Made by a program: the position numbers and the translations under genes. Below, piece by piece: positions 41,974 to 52,030 of a stretch of 64,000 nucleotides of DNA. The stretch's first letter is position 1. Every line of letters starts with the position of its first letter. Under the pieces are notes generated by a model that had not been told where the DNA came from, did not search any database, and worked only from the letters and a program-made list of their open reading frames with translations. The DNA comes from Cerrena zonata (Eukaryota; Basidiomycota; Agaricomycetes; Polyporales; Cerrenaceae), in assembly GCA_038087015.1 (NCBI GenBank), contig JASBNA010000006.1, positions 930,001 to 994,000 of the forward strand. Reading direction: 5' to 3'.

Positions 41974-42564
41974 TATAGTGAGTATTTGTGTCTTTCCAAG
42001 GTACTAAGACTCCTCAAATGTTATGTTGACATGTCCGTGGTGGAAGTGGTACAGCACTAAATTGAAGCGTTGCAGCAGCCCGTCTGTGTAAAGCTACATC
42101 ACCTCACCGATCTCGATCAGGGGAACGCGAACACCTGACACCCCCCACGCGTCGCGTCTACCGTTTGAATCGAAATCTCTCACTTTTGAGGTAGATAGAC
42201 ATTTGCATATTGCCATTGGAACTCTTAACCCATCGAACAGTCACTTTAAGGTTCGAACCAGAATATCCAGATTTCAAACTTGTCTCAAATATAGTGAGAG
42301 GTATGAAATTAATAGAGATACATCATTGTAAGCCCCATTTGGCGAACACACATCGGATGAAAGAGGAAAAGGGGAAGATACCAGCTACAATAACACACGA
42401 TAATACGTAGGAGAGGATTAGATAGCTAGAGGCGGGGAATAGAGAGAGAATAAATTTAAGAGCACCGCACGAGTTGAGAGGGATGGGAAGTCCAGCTGAG
42501 GAGTAGGATAGTGAGGTTGAGGACCACAAAATACACAAGTGATTAGTCGGATGTAGGAGAAGGT
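41974..42564. other. Vps39 promoter and 3' flank of the Myb gene
   Basis: No exon recognised. Holds the VPS39 upstream region and, near 42565, the probable 3' UTR of the minus-strand AT-hook/Myb gene. Confidence 0.4.
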
Positions 42565-44674
42565 TCATGAATATCCATTCTCCCGACGTCCATCGTTCGG
42601 TCTATACATAAACTGATGCTGAGCAGATTGACCAGCCTGTGAACTCGGCGGTCTTGAATGTTGCGTTGTTGGTGATGTCGATAACGTCCCATAAGCTGCC
42701 TGTTGAGCCCCACTCGGTCTCCGGAATATTGTGTTATTCCCCGTTGTCATTCTAGAGGGATCCGGCTGACTATGTACCATAACAGGCGACGGAATGTTTG
42801 CTGCTATTGTTGGTGGCGGCCAGGGATGTGTAGAAGCAGCGGTAGCTGTAGTGGGTGTATGGGTCTGCGGTTGAGTGTTCTGAGTACGAGAGGGTGCAAC
42901 AGAAGTGGGCGCCGAGTTGATGGTTGTATGCGTTTGAGTCGGCGTGGTGTGATTCTGTTGCATGGCGGGACTCTGACTTGGTGCGGGAATAACGGCTGCA
43001 GGTAACGAAGGTGTCGCCGATGCAGAGGACACACCCGGCGCACCCGCTGAGGCAGCATTTGCAGCTTGAGAATCACTTCCTGCGTGATCTGGCTCCCGTC
43101 TCCGTTTTGTCCCTCTTGTTGTACTCTCTTTTAGGCCCATTGACGTTGCCTTCAACAATATCTGATGTCTGTGAACGGTATAGCGTTGGCATAATCCTCT
43201 TCGTAATTTAATTCGCTGATAACTCACCTCGTCCTACTATTCCCCCACTGTGTAATAACCCAATCCCACTCGATCTCGCCTTTGTTAGCTTCCCGACTCT
43301 GTTCCGCCAATCGTCTCAGCCGTTCAGTCTCGTCTTCAGACCAAGTGCCTTGTTGCCCACCTGGTGCGACGTTGCCTGTAGCAGCGTTAAAAGTGGATAA
43401 TGTCCCCGATGGTGGTGCCGGTGCTGCGGTTGCTGCAGTAGTCGCTGGTGGCGCTGAAATTGAGGTCGGTGCAGGTGGTGCAGGTTGAGCATGTTGTTGT
43501 GGAGGCTGAGATTGAGGTTGCGGTTGTGGTTGAGGAGGCTGAAGCTGAGGGGGATAATAAGCCGGAGCACCTTGAGGGTACGGGTAGTACGGTGTCGTGA
43601 CTGTTGTTGGGTACCGTTGTCCTGGAGCAGCATATACTTGTGGATAATATGGCGCAGCGTGAGCAGCAGGCATGCCGGGTGCGGATAGTGACATGACGAA
43701 AGATTGAGAGTTGGTGATCACAGAAGCAGAACCGGCTGGAGCGGAAGTTGGGGGCGGCGGGGGTGGTGGCATCTGACCGTACTGAGGGACGGCTTGGTAG
43801 ACCGGAGGAGGGACTGTACCAACAAGCTGCGAAGGGTTTGCAAGCTAAAAATACGGTAAGATTAAAGAACAGGTGAAGAGCAAGAAAAGCGGACTTACGA
43901 GGTTGTCGCAGACGCGCTTTGCTTCTGTGATGAGGCCTAGAGGGTCGATTTTCTGTACCGGGCCCATTTGGTAGCACTGAGCTATGACCATGGGCGGAGC
44001 ACCTTTCTGGAGATAATTGTTATAATGAGGACAAGGGAAAGACACGAGGAACGCACGATGAGCTCTTCTGCAGCCTTGTAGAATTCAGAACAGAGGTTCA
44101 GGGCGCGCCATTGGAACTCGTAGAACTGTTGGTTCTGTGCTGCCTGTTGACCCCCGGGTGCGGGCGGGTAGGAGTAGAAGCCGGGATGCTGTGTGTTTGT
44201 GGGTGCTTTGGACGCATTGGCGGGGTTGCTGGCAGGGGCTCGGGGTTTACGATTTCGTGAGCCTCGTGGTCTGCCTGGTTTACGCTTTTCTTGACCGTCG
44301 TCGGCGTTGTGTTGCGAGTGTGCTTGGTCTGGGTTTTGATTAGAGTACTGATGGGCAGTGGAAGCGGACCTAAAGCGTGAGTGTCAGGGGTAGGGTGGTG
44401 TTGAAGCAAGAGAGGAGACACACCCTGACTGTGCAGGGCGAGGGGAAGACTGGGCACTATCGTGCTGGTTGGGGTCGAGCTCGCCTTCGACGTCCTCCTC
44501 TTCCTCTTCTTCCTCCTCCTGTCGCTGGTTGGCGGAGGTGCTTGCCGTCGGCTGATGTATGTGAGCAGCGTATGTCGGGTACTGAAGCTGCTGGGGAGAA
44601 CGGCCCTGGTGGGTGATGTAGGGGGAGGGGGTAATCGCAGCGGAGAGAGGCTGATAATGCTGAGGGTTGTCCAT
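42565..44674 (-). CDS. AT-hook and Myb/SANT-like DNA-binding protein
   Basis: Starts MDNPQHYQPLSAAITPSPYI at 44674. A Glu run (QEEEEEEEEDVEGE) is followed by RKPGRPRGSRNRKP, a textbook AT-hook (GRP core). The middle FYEFQWRALNLCSEFYKAAE is helical. Long Pro/Gln/Ala/Tyr-rich tracts follow (PPPPPPPTSAPAG, QPQPQPQSQPPQ). The Myb/SANT-like unit GTWSEDETERLRRLAEQSRE, WDWVITQWGNSRTRHQILLK spans an intron at about 43172-43228. The tail is Ser/Thr/Pro-rich. About 690 residues. A nuclear transcriptional or chromatin role follows from the two DNA-binding motifs; targets are unknown. The frame is open upstream to 44965, but that part looks like promoter sequence. It diverges from Mex67 copy 1. Confidence 0.8.
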
Positions 44675-45275
44675 GTATTTTTTGGGCGATGTCGGCAGAT
44701 CGACTGGAAAAAGGACAGCGCGGCAAAAGAATAATGAATATCCTGGAGGGAGTGTGAGAGGGGTTCCTCCAACTCTGGCTGGCTTCGACCCCGTTCGATA
44801 TCGATTTACACCCGCAAATACACCGTGCGAATCCCGCTCCCACGCTTTGCGTCGCTGCTGCACTCGCTTTGGAGGACTGGGGGATGTCGGGAACGCGTTG
44901 TGCAGCTTATATATGCACCTCCAGTCGTTGTTCAGACCGCGAGATGTTGTATTTGGCAGCGGCAAGTTGAATACAACCAGATCTACTCTCGGCCAACGAG
45001 CTCAGCCACCGTCAACAAACCAGGCAGTGTCGTGACACGTGACGCTTGGATTGAGTCACAGGCTACCTCTGTGACTCTGGCCTGATTCCGGCTCCGAGCG
45101 TCTTTACTTTCCGCCACCAACTACCAAGTGGCCATTGTCCGCAACAAGGTCATCGCCCGTGCTTGGACCCTCGCCACAGATCCTGATCTTGACAACCTCA
45201 CATCTTCTCTTTATCGCTCACACTACCATCCAACTACCACCCAACTACCACCCAACTACATCCACCAATCATCCC
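44675..45275. promoter_or_regulatory. Divergent promoter Myb gene / Mex67 copy 1
   Basis: 600 bp. From 45003 rightward it matches the sequence before Mex67 copy 2 (from 59407), so about 270 bp of Mex67 promoter was duplicated with the gene. Repeated CCAACTACCAC units directly precede the ATG. Confidence 0.5.
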
Positions 45276-48100
45276 ATGCTATCGACACCGACGCCTCCTG
45301 CAGGAAGTCGAGCCATCGCAGCCAACGCTTTCCGCAAAGCCGGTCTCATGGATAGCGACACTCGCATGCGCGACGCGACTCACGATGGGCGCAAGGGAGC
45401 AAAGTCCCACAGACCCCGTCCCAGCAGGCCTCGAGCCATCAACGCCATCCTCGGCAAAGACCAACCGTCTTCGTCCAACAGAGATCCAAGGGTAAATAGA
45501 CTGTCTCCTCGCATTCACCGTTCTCTTTTCACAGCAGCTCTTGTCTGAATGTATCACCATCGCTTACACTGTTATTTTCCCTCGCCCCTCGTCTCCGCCA
45601 CTCAGGTTATTGCACGTCTCGCTGCAACTGCTGCAAGCGAGGGCCTCTCGATTCGTGGTGCTTCGAAAGCAGCATCGGCGGGGGCGGGGGTTCGTGCTAG
45701 CAGACGAGCCGAGGCCTTGAGGGCTTCCACAGAGGCCCGCCAACCGCAAATGGTCAAACTCTGGCAACAATTTGTCGAACGGAGATGGAACAAGGAAGCT
45801 GGTTTCGTCGATCTCTCGGTGTGTACACTCGTCTTTGACTTACTACTCCCTCTGACTCGAGTTGTGTCGCATAGAATACGGCTTCGGACGCTTTTCTGAG
45901 AGAGAATAGAATGACGCCCATTGGTTCCGGAGCGTCATCGAGAGAATCTGCTGTAATCTTCAAAATCATCTCCCAACTCCAACCTGTAGTAAGTGTCCCA
46001 TCCATTCTCATGTTCCCTCTTTCTTCGACGCAGACACGCTATCGATGTTGCATGCCATCTGTTGTATCGAGGGAGCTGGTCTACGCTCAATCGGAATGCC
46101 GTTCCGTGTAGTGGCCTATGATGAGGCGCATCCGATCGGCGTTTTGCGGTCTGTCAAGTCTTGCAGCAATTTGCATATCGGTGAGCGGGCAATTGGTGAC
46201 CGAATTAATGTGCCTTCAAAATGCCTTGTGCTAAGGAGACAAGCCCGTCCTGCGCCCACCTTCCCGCAAAAATACCGTATGGCGTTTCGGAAAGCAATGG
46301 ATTACTTTCTCTGTGCCTACCATTGGTCTTCAGTACTCCAATTGGACAAAGAGACATCCATCTCGAGGGTCCATGGGATTGAAGGTCAGGCACACAATAT
46401 CGTGTGCGATTAGGCTGATATGAGGGTTGGATGTGCTGCTTTGTGTCGCGAGATTTTTGCGCGCTGCTGCTTCCAGTGTCCGCGGATTTCGAGCAGCTTC
46501 TACCGTAATTTTGAAAATATTGCGGTGGTCGACATCGGTTGTACGAGCGTTGTCATCTTTTTGTGGTCGCTTAATCTTTGTTTCGCTCTCTAACTAACTA
46601 CTGTTCCCTCAGCCTCAAACGCTTTCTTTGGCAAACAACAAGATCCCAACTGGCCATTCTCTGTCCACCCTTTCACACTACCTCCCGGATCTCCAGAACC
46701 TCTCTATCGAGGGAAATGGGTTGAAGACTTGGAGGGACCTTGACTGTATTGCAGGGCGGAGAACCAAATTAACAAAGCTTCGTGAACTGATCCTGACTGG
46801 CAACCCGATCCGCGACATGGAATACAAGAACGGCCGGGGTGATCGCTACAAGAGGTCAGCGATCAAATAACAATGTCAAGAGAAGTCTAAGTACTGAATA
46901 TTTGCGTTAGTGAAATGGCTCGTCGATTCCCCTCGCTAGAAATGCTCGATCAGGAGCCGATCCAAAAGATCACATTCGATGTGCAGCCGGCAGAATCGTC
47001 GTCGAAACCGATAGTGCAGTCGGAAGCTCCTACGACATTCCCGAACGATATGGGCTCATCATTTGTGACTGGTGTGCCCGGCAACGTCGTCAGCGACTTC
47101 CTGATGCGGTGAGTAATGTTTGTGCGGTGTGCATCACTCAGCTGACGATCATTTTCGATGCAGGTTCTTCCCTCTGTTCGATAATCAACGGGTAGCACTC
47201 GTCGATGCGTACCATCCGTCGGCAACGTTCTCGTTTTCTGCAAATACGAGCATCCCCTTCAAGGCACGGCTGTCAGGATATCATGTCTCAAAGGAGATGC
47301 CCAATCAGAAGAAACTGGAATGGCAGCCGTGGCTAAACGGAGGGATCTATGGTTCACGAAATCTCTCTAGAATATCGCAGAGTAATATGGATAAAGTTGC
47401 AAAGAGTCTGCATATCGGGAATGACAACATCATCCAAGCCTTTACGGACCTACCGAAGACACTGCACGATATCGTGGGCTCACCAGACAAGTTCTGCATC
47501 GATGCTTGGCCTGTCGTGCACGGAGATACGACGAACTTGTTCATCTCGTTACATGGCCAGTTTACCGAACGTCAGTAGTCTCTTCACGTCGAAGTTGATT
47601 CTTGCTCACTTCTGATCGATCAGTGCCATCAGAGGGTATTAGGTCGTTCGACCGATCCTTCGTACTAGCCCCCGCGCCAGAAGGGTCTCGGTAAGTGTTT
47701 GGTGTCTTCACACGAAATGTCTTTGTGTTTTTCAACTCCCCCAATACTGATTCTTCTCGCTTACCGTGCTCTCAGGGCGAAGCAAAACGGATGGAATGTG
47801 ATGATTCTCTCGGATCAGTTCACCGTTCGAGCGTACTCCAGTCACGATGCGTGGAAGCCCGGACCGATGAAGGTGCAAGCAGATGAGAAGGCTGCTTCTG
47901 GACCCAAATCGTTATCCTCGTGGTTATCATCCCTCAGTCCTCAACTTCAAGCCCAACTGCAAGAGGCAGTCGCGTCTATCGTGAGTACAAGTCTTCCTAT
48001 ATTGATTTATCTCCGTTGGTGCCGTCTCGCTTGCGGGCGGGTACATCAACTTGTGGACGGGTGCATGTACATAGACGCAGGGACGGAATATATTTTTTGA
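45276..48100 (+). CDS. mRNA export factor Mex67/NXF1-like, copy 1, lacking TAP-C domain
   Basis: Exons 45276-45491, 45606-45818, 45875-45988, 46613-46854, 46911-47108, 47164-47570, 47624-47690 and 47776 onward keep one frame. Order: basic/Arg-rich N-terminus (RMRDATHDGRKGAKSHRPRP), a small helical segment (MVKLWQQFVERRWNKEAGFV), leucine-rich repeats (PQTLSLANNKIPTG, DLQNLSIEGNGLKTWRDLD, LRELILTGNPIRDMEYK), then an NTF2-like domain (FLMRFFPLFDNQRVALVDAY, SFDRSFVLAPAPEGSRAKQN, NVMILSDQFTVRAYSSHDAW). Mex67 carries mRNPs through nuclear pores. The family ends in a ~60-residue UBA-like TAP-C domain that binds FG-nucleoporins. Here coding stops after LSPQLQAQLQEAVASI; reading through the GTGAGT adds 39 unrelated residues to a stop at 48100. 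No TAP-C exon was found in the next 2 kb. Intron 3 is 624 nt against 240 nt in copy 2. Confidence 0.85.
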
Positions 48101-48169
48101 TACGATCTCGATAGTCCGGGGAGAATTCGAGTCGTTGCCTACTTGTCTATGGAACAGAGGGTACTTGTC

Positions 48170-48226
48170 TAGGGAATAGAGTATCTAGGGTATAGAGTAT
48201 CCAGGGAGTAGAGTATCCAAGGTACA
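48170..48226 (+). repeat. 16-bp tandem repeat, ~3.5 units
   Basis: Units TAGGGAATAGAGTATC, TAGGGTATAGAGTATC, CAGGGAGTAGAGTATC and a partial CAAGGTACAG. Preceded by two copies of ACTTGTCTA. The same array occurs at 62169-62225. Confidence 0.8.
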
Positions 48227-49812
48227 GCAGACACTGGGTCAGAGTACACCGCAGAGGAACATGTTCAGGCCCAAAAATATATTCGTCTACTCTATTCTAC
48301 ACACTGAGACACAGGTCTCTTGAAAACATCACAGGACAAGTCGAAGAGTGATACAACGGCGAGTCGCGAGCACTCGTTCATAATCTACGAACGAGACCAG
48401 CACACGGAAAACGGAGGGATTGGGGCAACCACAAGTCGTCGAGAGCAGACACCCGGCGACTGACTAGCAATTCTGGATGGTCGTCCTTAAGAGCGACTTG
48501 TCAAACAGTCTCCCGAGCGTAGACGGCAGTGCTAGTAGTGAGGGAAGAACTCAAAGAAAAAGGTAGGAAAGTAACAGATGTCGAGGGAATCCCGGCTGCT
48601 TGAGACTCGCACTTTGTCTGCCTGAAGAAAGGATACAAGTCTATTCGTTTGGGGCTGTCGTTGGCGATATTCACAGCGAGGATGCCAGAACATCGCAATA
48701 CACAGCGAGAGTCCCAAGTCCCCCACCGTTGGATGTTGACACGCCCAAAACCGATCGCTCGGAAATGTCATTATGAGATCATTCATAGATGAAAACGAAG
48801 ATATGACATTTATTGAAAACCGCAAAAAAGACACGGGCGGAGGCGTGATGATGGAGAGTGAGTGTCGAAACCAGATGAGAGGCATAGACACAGGCATAGG
48901 CGTCGCCGTCGCCATCGACAAAGCGACAAGTCGGAACTACATTCCACAAAATAAAGAAAATCCCAGTCCGCGGGATTTGCTAAAGTACACATTTGGCAGT
49001 AAACGAGAGTCGAAACCAGATGCTAGCTGTCCACAGATATAGCGTTGCAAGTCTGAGGGCCTGGAATCGATCGAGATCGAGATGTACGAGGACATATTTA
49101 GAAGACCACTGCGAGACCCCACCATCGGATGGTATGGATTGTACCGGGAAGATCCCATTCTTTTGGGGAACAGCAGCAAAGACAGTAGATTGAGGGCATC
49201 AACGGAAGAGGAGAGAAGTAGGACAGCTCCGAGAGAGTCGGTGGCTTGCGAGGATAAAATGATCGTGTCATATAGTGACCAAATCACGAACATAGCACTC
49301 GCGGTGGGAATTCCTGGACCAGCCGTCAGACGTTGACACAGCACGGACCAACCACCCTGCAAAAATACCATGAGATCGACCTGGACACAGCGCTGGGACA
49401 AATGAAACAACATACCAAACAATCCCTCTTCCATAGAATCCATCTCACGACACTGCCACACGTTCACTGCAGTAATCGTTGACGAGCCGTTGACCGTCGA
49501 CATAGACACAGGCATAGACGTCGTCGCCGCTATCTCAGATAACCATCCATAAACACAAACAGTGGCACATTTATTGAGATCGATCGGAATGGAGGAGAGA
49601 AAATGCAATGGTCCCACAAAAGTCCACCGCTGGACATGGCGGATGGCAATGAAACCATTAATTTGATTGTGTCAGAGGGCGTAGCGCTGATGGCGACACT
49701 AGAAGATAATGGGCGGAAGACGAGGGGAAGTAGAATGACTGAGAGAGTTTTGAATAAAACGGTCAGTTCGAATTCGGGAAATAGACATGTAATTAACATA
49801 ACTCACAAATAG

Positions 49813-49855
49813 AGCGGGGCTTGAACACAAATTGACGAGCCCCAGAAGCCCCGCT
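49813..49855. repeat. GC-rich hairpin
   Basis: AGCGGGGCTT and AAGCCCCGCT form a perfect 10-bp inverted repeat around a 23-nt loop; a GAGCCCC inside the loop offers a competing pairing. Also present at 63812-63854. Confidence 0.7.
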
Positions 49856-51679
49856 ACTAGCCGTCTACTCGATCAGCAGTCAAGTGAACGACCCGGACGT
49901 TGAGATCACCAGTCGATCACTTCAGAACGATACATTAGGTCGATCGTAAATGGACAACAATAGACAGACGTACCGAGTGGTCCCTCATTCCGAGAACATC
50001 CCATCATACTCTCGAACACACGGGGGAATCTATTTGGTAAATATCATCGGGTTTGAGGATAACAGTTGAAATCAGGGGACCATCCGTATCGACATCGCTA
50101 TGCAACGGGTCCGGTTTCGATAAAGTCAACATCACGCGGAAGGAAGTCGTTGCTGTCCGCGGACGGTCGTTCCGAACCTGCAAGTTAAAGGTGCGATGAG
50201 CCTGGGTGTATGAGTAGAGATATGTGTATCAAACCTGAATTGGAAGGGTTCAACGTTCAACGTCCAGGATGGCGGCATCGCTGTGCATGGGGGTGGTTGA
50301 ATGGGGATGGAGAGAAAGGGGATTGAGAATGCGAGTGGGTGGTGGGAAGAATGAAAGCGAAAAGGAATTTGAAACGACAAAAAGGTGAGATGACGTTCAC
50401 AACGTTAACGCAACTCAAACACTACACCTGATAGATGCAGAAGGTCAGCAACGATCAACTTATTACAAGAGCGTGCAATTGACATACCTCGAGGGTTACG
50501 CAAAGTTAAAGAGGACGGCCCGCCGCAAAGCATGTCGATGCTGATAAAGAACGTGACCACGGGAAGATTGACCATGGCGGCATTCATTCGGGTCTGTTTA
50601 GACCAGAAAGTTGCTAGAAAATAATATGTTGGTGCATATATAGACGGCAAGTGCATGTTGTACTTACTTTTGAGCAGACCAAATTTCTTCCTGCAATGAC
50701 AGGCCATCATCGGGGTAAGGTGCGAATAGCAAAAGAAGATGATTGGAACGCAGTCAGATGGAACGAGTGTCGGTCCTCTGACTATGATCCAGTCATCTCG
50801 TCTCGCATTGCGACAAGTATGTAAAACAACTGTGATGCATGTCAGTCACTTAGAGGGGAAAGAGGACGGATATACCAGAGAACATTTTCCAGTAAAGTGA
50901 CTAGTAAAATGAGACACTCGAAATGAGTTTGGTTGCACCAACTTGAGTCAAAACCACTTGGCCGGCTTGAATAGTCAAGGTCCAGCGAGGAGGATGTTGT
51001 GCAGTGGTGCATTGGGAATTTGGTATGATAGAAGCAAAAGTTGTCTCTGGAGTAGGTGAAGGCTCTACGAACGAAGTGAATTTGTTGCAAGTAAGCAAAT
51101 CTCGGAATTGACACTATATGCAAGCCAAGTTTCATCAGACCAAGATTCGAGACAATGTTGTGTAGATAGAGGTGGGGGGAGTATACTCGTGACGAACGGT
51201 AGTGTCGTTCAGCAAGTGGTGGTAGTTGGAAAGAAAGCAGCTGGGCAACTTAGCGTGACGCGGCTCAGATTCAAGACGGACAACACTTGCCAAATCCGAT
51301 GACTTGCGCGCTAGTCTTCAGAATCTATAGTTGGCGCGAATCCACACGATTGGCTCTTGCACTTTACACCTCCATCCAGCTCTTGCCTCTATTCTGGACA
51401 TGTCGGCATTCCGTATGTGACAGAAATTGATGTTTGGTAATGTTGCGATGAGCACTCCAACTGACTAAATCACTTGGATTCCAGATCAATGGAGCCGGAT
51501 TTAGATGCTCATGTCGACACCCTCACCGGTAAATACTTACATGAGTTGTCTGGGGCATGGGATCTGGCTAGGAGAGAGAGTCAGTGAATGTTTTCAATGA
51601 CACTGTTTTCTAGCCTGTTCCGTTAAACAAATAACAGTGTGGATTCACTGGCACAAAAGATAGCTACCCAAATCTACCC

Positions 51680-52030
51680 ATATAATCTAACCTGCTCATC
51701 GGTGAGCTCCTCTGCAGTAAGGATTTGTTTTCCTGTCTTGCCCTTCTTCCGTGGCTTGGCAGGGCACTTCTGGCGGCCGCGACAGTTGAACTTGTCCTTC
51801 CGGCCCTTTCTCCCCCGCTTACTCATCTCATCATCTTCATCCCTGTTCAGCACCTTGAAATAGCAACTTCCATCATTCACGGCTGCCTCCACCAACAGGA
51901 GTCTTGCCATTGTGAGATTGCTTGGATCTTGAAATGGAACCCCCACTGGCCATCCCACCATGACAACGGGGTGCTCTTGGCTGAGAAAATCTTCAGGGTG
52001 GCTCCACGGAATTGGACTTGTAGTTTTGGC
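51680..52030 (-). pseudogene. Coding-like fragment, unknown family
   Basis: A continuous frame reads SPIPWSHPEDFLSQEHPVVM, VGWPVGVPFQDPSNLTMARL, LLVEAAVNDGSCYFKVLNRD, then a strongly basic stretch MSKRGRKGRKDKFNCRGRQK and LTAEELTDEQ before a possible GTTAGA donor. The composition is protein-like, unlike its surroundings. The basic Cys-containing part might bind nucleic acid. No start, no flanking exons and no recognised family, so it is probably an exon relic of a mobile or duplicated gene. Confidence 0.35.

Larger units (their letters stand above)
45003..50001 (+). repeat. Duplicated block, copy 1
   Basis: Matches 59407-64000 on the same strand. Offset is 14,374 bp at the gene start, 13,989 in the middle and 13,999 after about 47,620, because copy 1 has a longer intron and other small indels. 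Roughly 3% substitutions up to about 47,610. From there to 50,001 I find no difference by eye. Confidence 0.9.
48101..50001. other. Non-coding downstream part of duplicated block, copy 1
   Basis: No family-recognisable gene. A 226-codon minus-strand frame (48937-49617) lacks an ATG and any motif. Contains a 16-bp tandem repeat (48170-48217), repeated phrases such as GAGTCGAAACCAGATG-like (48865 and 49011) and ATAGACACAGGCATAG (48884 and 49502), and a GC-rich hairpin at 49813-49855. Repeated identically in copy 2. Confidence 0.45.

Noticed and set aside
44675..44965. N-terminal extension of the Myb gene upstream of 44674
   Set aside because: Open frame, but the sequence lies in the promoter shared with Mex67 and reads unlike the conserved part; the ATG at 44674 is preferred.
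48937..49617. 226-codon minus-strand frame, repeated at 62936-63616
   Set aside because: Begins at a non-ATG codon, has no motif, and its repetition only reflects the block duplication.
49813..50001. Helitron 3' end at the hairpin plus CTAG
   Set aside because: Homology between the copies continues past the hairpin, the loop is long, and no Rep/helicase or TC end was found.
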